A DNA stretch of 64,000 bases from Bugula neritina (taxonomy: Eukaryota; Bryozoa; Gymnolaemata; Cheilostomatida; Bugulidae). The notes beneath the pieces are model-generated. The model was given only the letters and a program-made list of their open reading frames with translations. It did no database searches and had not been told where the DNA came from. The translations under genes were made by a program, and so were the position numbers. Shown in pieces: positions 14,101 through 26,988 of this stretch; positions within the stretch are counted from its first letter, which is position 1; each line of letters starts with the position of its first letter. The stretch is from positions 13,272,980 through 13,336,979 of the forward strand of contig OZ037771.1 of NCBI GenBank assembly GCA_964035545.1, written 5' to 3'.

Positions 14101-14829
14101 TTGAAGTGATACTGAGAACTGACAGCTATGTCCGTGCCATGTTATTAGTTGTTTTCTATCGACCAATCAGCACTTTTGTTTAGTATTATTGGCTATTTCT
14201 AGACCAATCAGTACCCGACTCTTGAAGATTTCAAATCGGACATGATGCTCATTTACTCTAACTGCTGTGTTTACAACCCGCCAGAACACAACGTCAGGAG
14301 AGACTGTGAACTCGTGTTTGTCTACTTCCGACAGGAGTACGAGAAACTGGTCAACAAGCTTCACCAGCAGGTAAGTTTCTATCTCCAGCTGTCCACTAAG
14401 CTTCTTCTTACTGATAATAAATTGTAACTCTAGCAGTTGAGTTGTAAGTAACCTTTCAAGCCCTTCTAGTATAAAAGTTAAGTCCCCATCCCTGTGAGAA
14501 CGAACCCCTGAAGTTGTAAATAGTGTCTCAACATGCTGTCAACGTAATTAGAGGGTTTCTGCTTGGAGCAGTTATGATCAGATGCCTTTCCCGGCATCAT
14601 CAATGGCTTTGCCGGGATTCAAACCTGAAACCTATTGCTTACTCTGCCAGGGGTCAAACCTGCAGACTGTATATTCCTGAATACTTGTGTATATTCTCCT
14701 TCTGGAATCTTCTAGTCTGTTCTGCAGACATGTGTTCATGCTGTCTTCATGCTTTATATTCAGGCAACCGGAGAGGCTGAGAGAAAGAAAATAAAGATGG
14801 AGGCCAACACAACAGTCCCGCCCACATAG
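2180..14829 (+). CDS. EMSY: EMSY-like protein with N-terminal ENT domain and C-terminal BRD8-like bromodomain
   Basis: EMSY is a nuclear chromatin regulator; bromodomains bind acetyl-lysine. Exons: 2180-2352, 2572-2646, 3193-3316, 3676-3937, 4446-4621, 5307-5508, 5668-5892, 6253-6588, 6734-6990, 7093-7282, 7636-7839, 8647-8865, 9204-9898, 10008-13325, 13437-13609, 13801-13963, 14203-14370, 14764-14829. The sum is 7026 nt, giving 2341 aa, and all splice phases agree. Residues 1-85 match the EMSY ENT domain (LRAQGDLT-like core, then RHRAEVRRSVNDE), followed by an EGRRLAPL motif near 96-103 and an EMSY-like VLLPSG motif near 200. The middle is Ser/Thr-rich and of low complexity. The single 3.3-kb exon 14 is acidic. 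Residues about 2205-2315 form a bromodomain with PMDLSTVKRKLE and the acetyl-lysine Asn in VYNPPEH; its SDDEAPGY resembles BRD8. The start is ATG 2180, matching the EMSY N-terminus. Exon 15 opens with ATG, so a separate bromodomain gene is the main alternative. Confidence 0.85.
3430..3612. repeat. Imperfect tandem repeat, about 14-15 bp unit
   Basis: The intron between exons 3 and 4 of the EMSY-like gene has diverged copies of a CCCTCTCACTAGTAC-type unit. It ends about 60 bp before the next acceptor. Confidence 0.8.
3955..4170. repeat. Imperfect tandem repeat of TAGACAGTGTATAGACTA-type units
   Basis: Degenerate copies combine TAGACAGT, GTATAGACTA and TATATAGA blocks just after exon 4 of the EMSY-like gene. 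The unit length varies. Confidence 0.7.
4634..5110. repeat. 21-bp minisatellite with a 212-bp higher-order period
   Basis: About 20 copies of a 21-bp unit (CAGTATTACTATAGTATAGTA) fill intron 5 of the EMSY-like gene. Each unit contains the self-complementary core TACTATAGTA. A variant block that starts with CTGTATTATAC occurs at 4802 and again at 5014, so a 212-bp block has been duplicated. Exon 5 reads on in frame into the array without a stop up to 4822. Confidence 0.95.
5200..5290. repeat. Short 21-bp tandem repeat
   Basis: Three to four copies of TGTATTACACTGGTATATTAC lie directly before exon 6 (5307). The unit length equals that of the larger array upstream in the same intron, with a different but related sequence. 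Confidence 0.8.
6993..7045. repeat. TCTG-rich microsatellite
   Basis: A run of TCTG and TGTC words follows the exon 9 donor of the EMSY-like gene. Confidence 0.75.
7283..7470. repeat. TATACTGTATTATA-type tandem repeat
   Basis: Imperfect repeats of TATATACTGTATTATATACT begin at the exon 10 donor and fill the first half of that intron of the EMSY-like gene. Confidence 0.85.
7860..8625. repeat. 21-bp minisatellite, roughly 36 copies
   Basis: Copies of CTAACTACTAACTCTCTAGTA occupy nearly all of intron 11 of the EMSY-like gene and stop about 20 bp before the exon 12 acceptor (8645-8646). Variants include GACTCT and TTACTA units. Confidence 0.95.
9020..9160. repeat. Tandem repeat, about 26-29 bp unit
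   Basis: Four to five imperfect copies of a CTCTCACTAGATACTAGGGG-type unit lie in intron 12 of the EMSY-like gene, shortly before exon 13. Confidence 0.8.
14480..14760 (-). mobile_element. Possible reverse-oriented tRNA-derived SINE fragment
   Basis: The last intron of the EMSY-like gene contains GGATTCAAACC at 14615-14625. Its reverse complement, GGTTTGAATCC, matches a Pol III B box. Flanking CCCGGCA and TGCCGGG words could form a stem. No clear A box or tail was found, so the call is tentative. Confidence 0.35.
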
Positions 14830-15558
14830 CAGTGTGAGAGTACAGTCTACTTACCCATGAGTCATTGTGTATATAGTGTACATATTATATCATAGTGTAT
14901 ATAACTATGTTACGTATAATATCTGTGCCTTTGCTGTTCCACCCGGGGATACAGTACCCACAGTAACGCCAGTATAAATGCAAGCCATGCTCATTTGTCA
15001 TAATTCAGATGTTAATTTTTAAACTGTGTGCCACTTCTATATATCTATAGCTGTTACAGATAAATTTCCTACTTATTTTATTACCAATAATTGTTTTTTA
15101 TTGTTGTAATTTTACTGGTTGTTGTATTATAAACAAGAGACTATGACTTTACTGTTCATGTTCGATTGTATCTACTTATGTATGATGCAGTCATATATTA
15201 TGGTCTCTTGTAAGTTCACTATCATGATGTTACAATATAATGTAGTCTTTATGTAGCAGTAAAGTTCGTTGATATTAAGTTTTGTGAACTTGCAATATCC
15301 TTTCGACAGGATCTGCTATGGATACAGAATAAAGATAATATAATTTATTATTTTTTCTAATTTTCCTCAAATTATAAAAATTTCAACAACGCAGGATATT
15401 CAGGTACAAACAAATATTTATTAGTAAATAAATAAATAGAATAAAATAAACAATTTTTATAGGACTTCACATAGAAGTGCTGCTAGATGAAATGAATCAC
15501 TAGAACTCTATCAAAGTTATCACAATTGATGCTGTTTGGTGTTGATATGACACTGTTC
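14830..15558. other. Shared 3' region of the convergent EMSY-like and CCDC39 genes
   Basis: This stretch has no coding exon. It holds the candidate 3' UTRs of both genes. An AATAAA at 15328-15333 on the plus strand would serve the EMSY-like gene. An AATAAA on the minus strand at 15417-15422 would serve CCDC39. The two signals are about 85 bp apart, so the transcripts probably end almost back to back or overlap slightly. Confidence 0.6.
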
Positions 15559-18500
15559 CTAAAACTTTCCACTTCTCTTGGACGTTGTTGAACTTTTAGA
15601 AGAGGTACTCCTGGCTGATGCTACAAGAGAAAATCCATCATTTGTTTTCTGTCAGCAAATAAGTTATGTGTTGTGAGAACAGATTCCCAAGGGAGTCACA
15701 GTACATTGACTTCATATTGTCTAAAAATAACTTGAACAAGTCTGCTTTAATAACCTGCAGCGGTGTTTTTGATCAAACCCGAGGAGTTAACTAACTATCC
15801 CTGTGTTAAATAACGTATTTTGGTAAAATTGTCCTTCCCAAACATCCAACTATTGCAATATCTGGCAGCGCTATTAACCAACCAATGAGATAAAACTGCT
15901 GCTGCTTACTCACATGGAACAAAAGTGGCGCCGATGTTGATTGAAGCAGCCTTAGCACTCTCCCTGCTTCTAACCGACTCTAAACTCCTGACAGAAGAAC
16001 CTGAACTCCTCGCACTGGAAGGTCTGGAACTGAATCTACTGCCGGCTGTGCCTGAAAAACATACCGGCGAGGAGATAACTTCCATACCACATGTAATTCA
16101 GGGTAACAAATCAGTATCAGTAATATTGTAGTATCTATTGTTAATATAAGTTTCCCGCTACCCGAACAGGACAAAGCGGAGATAGGTGAGAATAGACAAA
16201 AATTGTTACTATAAGTTTACTAAAACAGTGACTTCAACGTAAAGTTGATCCACACAAAGTTGAAAAGTTACACACATCATATATATAAAAGCCGAGGCAT
16301 ATTCAGATATATCATAATAAAAAAGGCTAGTGTTGAAACATGTAATTTAGCAAAATACCAACAATTTTTTTTTAATCTAAGCGTGCCTAAAAATTCTTAA
16401 ACACTTCATTAATCCATGCAAACAAAGTAATGACTTGAACTGGGTGAATTATGTTTTTCCTAGTTTTTGCCAGGGTTCCACAAAAATTTTACCTGGACTT
16501 GGAGGAGGAGGCAAGTCAGCCTGCTGAAAATACATGTTGACTACTTGCGACATATCTGGATAGTTGGCTACGACTTCGCCAATATTCTTTACAGCTGTCT
16601 TGTTGAACTCTTTCAACTCTCGTAAATCTAGATCTTTCTGCAAGTGAAATAACATATAAATATTATTCCCATTTGCTTATGTGACGTAAAAATTGTTCCT
16701 ATATGGTAATAGCTATAACAATATAATAAATATTTTCCTATTTGGTAATAATTAACAAATTTAGCTTCTAAGTTAGCATTGGCAGAATTAATTATTAGAA
16801 GTAGTATTCATTTCATAAAGAATTGAATACTAGAATGAACGTTGAACCACAAAAGTGTTGGTTGCTACTTTTAACAAAAATGTTGAAGTAGAAACAGAAT
16901 CCAAGAGTGAAAATGAGATAATGGCAGAATTTTCTAGAAGACTGAAATGACCCTGACCTCCTCAGGAAGTTCTCCTTTACTCCCGGCAGCTAGTCGCACT
17001 TCCCGGGACAGCTTGGCATTCTGTCGCTGAGCTCTGTCCAGTTTGTTCTTCTGCTCGTCCAGTTCCTTCTGTATCTGCAACACTTTGTTCTTCTTCTCCT
17101 CCAGCAGATCAGTGTATGCTGCGTCGTCTCTCTCTAATAGACCATAATGCAGTTTTAAATAGAAATTTTACTTATTTACAATATAAAAGATTTCTTAAAC
17201 AGAATTCGATTTCATTCATTTAAAATAGTTGAAGCATTTTTGTAACCTTTTATTTGCAAAGTGTGCTGTGAACTTTTAAAAAATTAAACTTGTTTATTAG
17301 CTTTCAATCAATAATTTTCTAACGGCCAATTAGTAAAACACAAATTACTACGTTAGGTTATTTAGAAGCAAAAGCAATGTGATTTCATTTTATTGACTTT
17401 TTCACCTCAAAAATCGATAATTATGCACAAAGGTCAGAAAATATTACTAGATATATTTATAGTTACCACCCACCAAGATTGTCCATAGTTCTGCCCATCG
17501 TCTGCAGATCTTCCTGTAACTCACGGATTTGTCTTCTCTTATACTTATACTTGTCCATAACTGCCCTCAGCTGTTCCTCGAGTTGAGCTTTTTCTTCCAT
17601 CTCTTCACTAGTGTCTGTAACCTAGCAACACAATCACAAACTAAACAATCACATGTTGAACTAGAGCTTAATGATCAACTGAAAGGTAGACAACTCTCGA
17701 ATGTTGATTAAAACCAGAAAGGGAAGTTAGTAAATAATACTAGATATAGACTGAGTACCTTGTTGAAACTCTTTCTGTACGTCTCGTTACGATTGTTCAT
17801 AAGTCTCAACGTATTTTCTAAAGCCCGGATTTCTTTCTCAGCCTTCCTTATTTTTGCATCAAGGTCATCTCCCGTTCTCTGTAACTCCTCCTTTTCTTGT
17901 GCAGCCTGAAAATATCCATTCGTACATTTCATTTAATACATTATTTGACATGCACAATTATTAGTAGAACTAAAAACGCATTGCTATTCAAAATAGAAAT
18001 AAAACTGTTTACACACATTATTTGATAATTGAAGTAAAATGCCACAGATAAAACTAATAACAATTTACTTACAGAATACTAATTGTTCAATAGTATGTAG
18101 TAAATAGGTAAGCCAAGTACACATAAATTTGTGACATAATACGTAACATTTCTAAGTTTGGATGACATGTATACATGATGTATAAACTTTAAACAAAGAT
18201 AATGAAAGAAAATGGCCTATGATTATACACATATTATTTGATTGTTTTAGCCAGAATATAAGCACATATTTTAGTGACATAATAAGATTATGTGTGCATA
18301 CTTTGATGACATAGTAAGCTTGGGATTTTTCCTCTTCCCCTTCGGGAGGTGCCATGGCCACCATAAGTATTTCATATCTCTTTCTCAGTTTATCAATCTT
18401 AGTTATCCTCTCGTGCAACTCCGCGCTGATCTGCTGCCGTTCATCGTCAGCGGCTCTTATTTGAGCTCTCAGCATGTCTGTGTGAATGTTTATTTCATTT

Positions 18501-21500
18501 CTTCGCTCTTTCATTGCCTGCCAATACATTTGATCAATTTGAACTTATATGGTAGACAGAAATTCTTTATAGGTTACATTATAATAAGTACACTATAATA
18601 AATTTATAAATGTTGTTTTTAGTCTTAAAATTAATTAAAATTAAATTTTAATTAATTTACTAAACTATAACTAGTAATCAATTAAATTAGAAACAGGAAA
18701 TAAATTCACCGTCTGCAGTTGAAGTTTGCGTTTTTCAAGTGACAAGACGTCATCGGCCTTCATGTTGAGCATTCCGCGCAGTCTCTTGATCTCTAACTTG
18801 AGTAAGTTGTCATCCACCATGAGCTCTTGCTTAGAGTGAGTTATAGTAGTTAGTTCTCTTTGAGAGTTCTCATTGTAGAGGCTGAGTTCATTTATCTTGA
18901 CCTGCGGAACAGCAGAAGATTAAAAACCACGCGACGATTATTTACCTTCATAAAAGATTCCTTTAAAATGGCTAACAGAGAAATCAACTGACTTCAAGGA
19001 AAAAGTGTACAAGGAGCTGTCAAATTATGAACAAAACTACAATTAAACAAATCAAATTAAAAAATATAGTTGAAAATCAGATCCTGATGTCACTCACAGT
19101 CAAGTCAGCCATTTCGACATTCGACTTCTCCAAATCTCTCTTGGCTCTTCTTATGTCATCTTGTAACCTCTTCAACTGTGCATTCAATAGGGTGTGGGAT
19201 TGCTGACGCTCCTCTAAATGCTCTGTCAGCTCTTTTATTCTGATCTCCAAGGCTACTTTCTCCTCGTTGCTATGCTCACCTTGCATCCTGTTGATTCGTC
19301 TTTCCAGTTGTTGAATAGAAAAGTCCTGAAGGCAAAACATTGAAAGATTTGAAAAGTTACTTTACACAGACATGATGCATACATGCTAACTTACCTACCA
19401 TGAATATTGCCAATGAACTTCAGTTAAATGCACCAAAGTTCAACTTTATAGTTCAGAAAAATTAGTTTTCTATTCAAAAGACACTAAATATGTAGACTAA
19501 ATGAAATCCCATGCTAAAGTCACCATTGTAGTTAACTCGTTTAAACAGTCACAGAATTATACTTGAACGCATAAATTAAAATTAGTCACATGCTTTCAGT
19601 TGATTGGCTAATACTTCACACCTGATTGTATATAATCTCGAGCTGTTTTAGTGAGTCATGGTCCAGTTTGTTTATTTTACTATCGAGATTTCTTATGGCT
19701 GCGCGCGTTCCTTGAATTTCTGCATTTGTGTCTTTCTCAGCCTTTTTAGCTGTGAAGTATTCTTGACCCTTCTTGAATTTTATGTCTCTCAGGTGTTTCA
19801 GGTCTTGCTCTATTTGCTACAAAACATCATCAACATTTAATAAACAAATGAATATTTTTGACTTATTGATTTTTGACATGCAAAATATTATGAATTCACT
19901 TAATAAAAGTCTGACATCTCTAGTCATACTTTCTGTCTTCTCTCTTCAGCTTCCATCATCTCGTCCATTCTAGCTGCTAGCTCCTCGGCACTCAACTGTG
20001 CTTCCGTCGCCATCTTTAATTTGTCATTCAGGCTTTCTCGAATCTCCACCATTTCCCGCAGCTTTCCCTGTTTGTCCATGATGTCTTTCTTCAACTGCGA
20101 TACTTGTGTTCGGGTGATTTCTAAATCCTGATTGGTTCGATCTACTGTCCTTTTCAACGCATCCAACTGTACAAATATACATACTTTCAGTCGTGAAAAG
20201 CTTATAGAATAGTTCTACTAATAATTGAAAGCTAAATTACACAATCCTACTATAAAAATATTCTGGTTCATGAAACCAGAACAAGATTTTAAGCTGTATC
20301 AAATTTTGTTGTGTCATACCTCGTCAGCAAATCTAACTCTGTCAGAGTCAGCTTCTTGGTATTCCAGTCTCAGTCTGGCAGCATTTCTCTCGGCTACGGA
20401 TATTTTCTTCTCCATCTCTTCATTGTTGTTTTCTTGACTCTCCAAAAATTGCCGTTTCTCTCGGATGGTCTCTTCACGTTTATTTACTTCAAGACGAAGT
20501 TTAGCTAACTCCTACAAAATGATTGCTGCTGTTACAAGTTTCTATTACATTCTTTCTTTTAATTAAACAATCTTGCATCTAGAAAAGAAAACATGATTTT
20601 CAAACCAAAATATCAATTAGAAAAGTTATGTGATATAAATAATATGCTTATTAAATGTGGTTTTTACAGACAAGCAGCTGAGCCATAAAAATAAATTATG
20701 AGAAGTTGGATGTACAATTAGGTGTGCAGGCTTCAATATTTTAGCATTGATAACTGATGCAGATTTATCAACATCATTTGCGAGGCTGCTAGTTGTTCAA
20801 TGCATAAAATACGAACTAACATGGGCCAGCAAGTCCATTTCCCGGTCTCTCCTTTGCATCTGCTCAATAGTGTGCTCCCACTGTTTTATCAACTGCTGCC
20901 GTTCAGCGTGGGCAGCTCTGAATTCTTCGGCAGCTTTATCCAACTCAATCTAGACAAGTAAGATAATTGCTATAATATGATTCACTATCATATAAACAAA
21001 TCCTAGATATTACAACATTTAACAAACCTAGAACTAACATTATCACATAGTATAAAACTTTTAAACCAAAACCAAGTATACCCAGTCTAAACTGATTACA
21101 ATTATAAAAGAGTGAAACTGCACATATGGCCGCAGGTAATAATCAGTCTTAAAACATCAGATTGTGTTCTCCTACTGCAGCATCTTACACAACCAACCTG
21201 CGTTGTCTGAGTATCCATCATTTCATTGTTTAACTTCTTCTTGCGATCTGCGGCTTCATCTGTTAGTCTGCCTAATCTTAGAGTGAGTTCCTTAATTTTA
21301 CCCTCATCCTCTCTGGCGTACTTGGCTAGCGTCATCGCATCCTCGTCTTTCCTCGCCGACTCTTCCAACCACAACTCTAAGGCTTGCTGATCCCAATTCA
21401 TTTGAGACTTGAGCTCTTCAAGCTTCTGGGTTTGCTTGAATATATTATTCTACAACAGAGCAAAATGGAATCAGCTGCAATGCTGTATTAGAACAATAAG

Positions 21501-21990
21501 TATGGAGATGACGGCTGAAACTTCTGTTAAATTACCTCATAGATATTTTTCTGTTCCTTAAGCTCTTGTTGTTCTTTATTCAATCGATCTATTTCCTGTT
21601 TCAGTCTTCCTTCTTCCCGATCAGCAATCTTTAAGAGATGATCTTCGGTGTCGATCTCTCGTTGACGAGCTCCAACAATGTTCTACAGAACAAACTGGCA
21701 GTTAGTTTCATGACTCACACTCTGCATGTATTACAAGTTATGACATTACAGCAGCACACTGGGCAGCGCCAAGTTACCTGTGTGTGTTTGAGTTCTTGTC
21801 TGACATTTTTCAAATGTTCCGAGATGTGATGCACTCGATCTTCATTTAGTCTGAGCTCTTGTTGATTTTTAACAATAGATTTTTCCTTTTCAGTTACTAA
21901 ACTCTCGAGTTTTCTGTTTTCAGCATTTGCCACAGGCATAGAAAAACCTTCATCCCATTCTATTTCAGATAATATGCTGCTCGTAGGCAT
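15559..21990 (-). CDS. CCDC39: Coiled-coil domain-containing protein 39, axonemal ruler protein
   Basis: CCDC39 with CCDC40 forms the 96-nm ruler along the ciliary doublet microtubule and is needed for inner dynein arm and nexin-link placement. Exons (minus strand, 5' to 3'): 21990-21778, 21682-21536, 21449-21198, 20949-20821, 20511-20320, 20166-19930, 19816-19622, 19325-19098, 18901-18710, 18517-18302, 17905-17759, 17621-17474, 17133-16958, 16637-16493, 16051-15914, 15620-15559. The sum is 2817 nt, 938 aa, against about 941 in human. The first eleven exons end in phase 0. Diagnostic matches are the N-terminal [11 protein letters not shown] motif, [36 protein letters not shown], a coiled coil throughout, and a Ser/Arg-rich tail. 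An AG acceptor about 13 bp upstream of the ATG suggests a non-coding first exon. The organism therefore probably has motile cilia. Confidence 0.95.
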
Positions 21991-24900
21991 CTTGACTGTT
22001 TATCTGCAATTATGTAACCATGTGCTAAAGACCTAATATAAACATAGTAAAATATCTAAATGCCAAATGTGTTACCATTTATGTTACTAAATAGAAAATA
22101 TAAAAAAGTAAGTAAAATATGAAAGTCAAGATTTGTTGCTTTTACAAGTTACACATATTTTGCATAATGATAATAGATTCAAATACTTTGAAGCAACTAT
22201 TGCAGAAAGTGTTGAAGATACTTGCAAGTTATTCAGATAGACCACAATAATCTTTCAATGTATTTAACACAACATGCTTCATAATCAAAATACTAGTACT
22301 AGTTTGAAAAACTTGAGTCAAGAATCAAAATATGCATTATTTTCTAATTTCTCAGAACAGCTGATGGTTACTTTTCAACAACACATGCATGAAGTTAAAG
22401 TTAGACCAAAAATATAATACTTTTAAAATTAAAGGTTGAATCATAATAATAATCATAATGATAATGATGATAATAATCACTTTATGATTACGATATCATA
22501 ATCATTAATCATGATCATAATGATTATCATTACCATCACGGTACAAAATTAAGATCATGCCATTCTTGCTTTTTGTCTAATGTAGAAAATGTAATGTTAA
22601 AACTAAATAAAATCTCACTTTACCTATAATTTAAAACTTTCTATAAGTTAGTTATTATAATGGTAAATATTATTTACACTGCCAATAATGGTTGTTCAAT
22701 GAGGTCTTTTCTTATCGCTGTGTGTTAGTTACCGTTTCCCGGATGTATGCGAAGTGCATCTGCGGCGTAATCCCTCTTTTTTACGATACTACAACGCAGA
22801 TAAGCGTTTTATTATTAAACCAATCAAAATGCTTTAATCTTATATTACTAGGTAGCCAAAAGCGCAAGCACGTGTCCAATGTAGCCATTATTCTGAAGAC
22901 CAGCTGCAGTTCACCGAAGTTGTTTTCATTTGCTCGTTATTTACCTCACATGGCAGCCTGATCAGTAACTCTCATCAATTATATGTAATTCAGTAATTAT
23001 TAAATAGTAATATGAAATTATTCATATTAAGATGAAGAATGTTGTTGCCAACCATAAGCATAGTAACAAAAATAATGACATGCAAATGTAGTCTATGTAC
23101 TTAACTCGCCATTGTTCTATTTTAATTACTAGTTAACTTAGCCCATCTCTCTGAATATTTTTGACATGTTTTATAGAATACTGATGAGCCAGTAGCTGCC
23201 AAAGCCCTTCATATTGTGAGCTTCAGCTATTGACAAAAATATGCAGTCAGCTTGTAAAACTTGTTGAACATTGGTTATAAATAAATTGTATAAATTATGT
23301 CAAAACTGTCATAAATTAATTAATGTTATTGAGAATGCATATTATGTATACAAGTCCATAAGCAAAAAGAAATACTGTTCAAGTTGTTAAACTTTTATAA
23401 GGCCTTTGTGTGAAATAATAAGTACCTCTGCCTAGTCATCATTATTCACACCTTGAAGCATTCTACTTGCAGTTAGTGAGGATATGGTAGTTTGACACTC
23501 TATTGCGAGCGCTTAGATTGTAGTGAGTTATAAAAAATTTCTCCTTCAAATTGAAAACCGAAAATACAACCGATTAGAATAACATGAGTCAATATTTTTC
23601 CCATTCACCATGAATAGCTAATTTATTGCAAATTTAAATCATGATGAAATTTATTTTGCAGTGTTTAATATAAATTCATATACTAATACTTAACTGCATG
23701 CATAAACTAACCTCTTTGGCTGCTATCTAGATATGTGTAGAGTATTATAGATGTCTAAAGAAAGCTGCGTAGAATCTCATAGTAATTCTTTTAGATTTCA
23801 TTTTCTACAAGGTGTATTTGTTATGCATTCTAGCAGTATAAACAGTTATAGATTAAAGGAGTCATGTAGCAGAGTTACCTTCTCATACATCATACCTGTG
23901 CTGCATCAAGTTAGAGGAATACAATATAGAAAGTTAAACAAGACTTTTCTACTGGTATTAAGAAAAGCCAATTGAAGAAACTTTGAATCTTAATTTTATC
24001 AATTTTCAAGCCTTTTCGTTTTATTTTAATGGCTAAATTAATAACAATTTTGTTGGAAAGACTTTCATTGGAACAACATTTTTAAAAAAAATTTCTATCA
24101 GACAAAATAAAACTTTGCTTTTGCTTCAAGAGGTACAGCACTGAATATATTGAGCAGACTAGAGTGTGCAAGTTGCTTCATTTTAACCTATTGTTTCCTG
24201 TGTTTCCACTTTACACATTTAAAGTACAAACGGCCTACATACAAGAGAAGCCAACTTCAAAGTTATGATTCATTACAAAGCTGACCAATCAGCATGCCCC
24301 CTCAAGTAACTTTCGAATGACATCACAGTATTATAAGAACGTGTGGGATGGCTTGAAGTGATGACATCATCACCTGACTTTATTTCTTTAAACAATATTT
24401 GCAATAGCACCATATAAATATTATTATACTAAATTACAAGACTACAACTATTACATCACAACAGGTTTAACTTGAGTAATTTTCAGTTCATTTGCCAAGT
24501 TCACTGAGGCAAAATATAAAAGATTACCCTAGTTACTGGAAGAGAGATAACACCAGATATATTAGAATACCTTAGATAACAGCTCTTCACTATGAATAAC
24601 TGTAAATTAATACATATTTTACTTATCATTCTGAAATTTAAAATTATAATAAATTTGAGGACTGCGAAAGCCTAAAGTATAAAAGCTAAAGCAATGAAAT
24701 TTAGTAACTTTAGTTTTTAATAAATAACTTATTCAACTGACGGTTTTTATATAACAGTAGAAAATAGTATTTGTCAATATTCTAAATAGAATAAGACTAA
24801 TTGTGATTCATAGTCAATACTGCTGACACAGATAATTAAAGAGCCCATTGTTAACTGTCACATGCACTCATGACACTGGCTCAAGGTGTTGGCAGGTAGG

Positions 24901-25258
24901 TGTGACAGACAACTCCCACTACTGTCACATGCCCCACAAGCCTTTGTCTATTTGTTAAGTACAAGTGGATAACAATAGAATGTAAAAAATAAAATCACAC
25001 TCATAACAAGTATGAGCTGTCAAGTATTATATACAAGTGCTGATTGCAGGGGGCGATGAGCACCACCCTTAGTATTTCAGACTAATTTGTGATTTGCTGG
25101 AGTTGTCTTCTAAATATAAGTATTAGGAGAATCTGTCAGCCTTCAGTCTGGTCTGTAGAAGAGTCCTGAACTGCCCAGTGATGTGCACAAATCATAGACT
25201 GACGTTATCCCCATAAATTACTCGGAAGTTTAGAATACAAGGTGTTGCTGCCGGTAGT
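21991..25258. other. Intergenic region between CCDC39 and TSC22D
   Basis: No supported gene was found in these 3.3 kb. They should hold the CCDC39 promoter with a 5' UTR exon, and the TSC22D 3' UTR. A minus-strand AATAAA candidate for TSC22D is at 24379-24384. A tract at 22440-22550 consists of AATCATAATGAT-type words with local palindromes. Open frames at 22692-22961 and 23751-23975 look non-coding. Confidence 0.5.
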
Positions 25259-26626
25259 TCAATGATTTTGCTGCCGATTGAGAATGTTGAGCTGAGCCAT
25301 AGTTTCAGGGGTGGCTGACATTTTCAGCAGTTTGTTTTCTTGTTCCAGCAGATTATTTCTCTCTAAGAGTTTGGTTATTTGTAACTTCAAATCTTCCACT
25401 TCTTCTCTAACCGCCAACATCAGGTGACTCTTGACCAGGTCCTGAAAGAGAACAGAAAGCTGTCTTAGTAACGCACATAAAGATTAGACAACTCTAACAA
25501 ATATGCAAACAATGTCCTAATTTTAACCAAACTATACTATAGTTCTTGTATTTACTTGACTTTACACAGTTTCATATGAATAGAAAAACCCTTTTGAGGT
25601 AACATATGCAACACTTGCCACTTTATTAAACTAAAATTAAAGGACATTGCATAATCAGCAAGCCAACGAAAGCTACACATTACAACTTTTCAACACAGCT
25701 ATTGTGGTACACAACTACGCGATAAAACACAAGGGACTGGAAGAAAAGTGTTATACCAGATCTATTATCTCAATGAATAAAATTACTAGAAACAAAACAC
25801 CTCCTGAAATGCTACAATAGCTCCACACAGTCCAGCTGTGAAAAAACAGGCCAGCTTAAGCAAATATGAAATGGAGCTGATTACATAACCAATATAATTC
25901 ACAATCAGCGCTTTGTTGGCCATAGAAATCCCTGATCAATACTTTATTGTATTGTAGAACTGTATAGTGGAAAATAACTGAACTTTCCATGGCCAACATT
26001 CATATGATTGCAGGGAGCTAAAAGAAGCTAGCTTGAGAATCAAGCAAATGGCTTGAGAAATGGTTCAGCATTAAGATAAACCCACAGAAACTCAAAGCCT
26101 GCCTATGATATGTTACTCTGGCAACTACTAGAACCCCTCTATCCCTCAAAGACTTGAGTAGCAGAGTTTAGAGTATTTTTAGAACAAAAAGCAAGTCTAG
26201 AAACAAACTATTTTTTATTAAAATTTTCACATAAATAACTCAGAAGTGATCCTTTAGCTTCCCTGATACACCAATACAACACGCAACTCACACAATACGT
26301 CAAAAGTCCTCAACAAGAACCCAAAAAGACATCAAAAGCAGGATTCCACTGCCCACTATCTCTACACACAGCAGTTAACACAGAGACTAACGGAATACAA
26401 ACACAATTCAAAGAAGCCTCAATTATTTCTGGATTGAGTTGAGAATTGGCTAGATTTTCTCACAGAGTTTAGTATTTCAACACAATTAGAAACTACAAAG
26501 CATTATTAAAACTAGTAAAATGAAAGTGCGCTAGTTATAATAAAAAACCATCGAGACAAATTGATAGTTTACAAAAAGTAGCAGAGGTAGTAGTAGTAGT
26601 AATAGTAGTAGTGGTAGTAGTAGTAC

Positions 26627-26677
<51 letters not shown>

Positions 26678-26699
26678 CAGTAGTAGCAGTGGTAGCAGC

Positions 26700-26733
<34 letters not shown>

Positions 26734-26881
26734 CTAGTAGTAGCAGTGGTAGCAGTAGTAGTAGTAGCAGTGGTAGCAGTAGTAGTAGTAGCAGTAGTAG
26801 TAGTAGTAGAAGTACTAGTAGTAGTAGTACTAGTAGTAGTAGTACTAGTAGTAGTAGTACTAGTAGTAGCAGTAGGAGTAT

Positions 26882-26917
<36 letters not shown>

Positions 26918-26940
26918 GGTAGTAGTAGTAGTAGTAGTAC

Positions 26941-26988
<48 letters not shown>

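Noticed and set aside
22692-22961. 89-codon plus-strand ORF between CCDC39 and TSC22D
   Set aside because: No recognisable family and no supporting splice sites; might only be 5' flank of CCDC39.
26611-26922. Poly-Val open frame, and poly-Leu frame on the other strand
   Set aside because: Translation of the GTA microsatellite; no coding signal.
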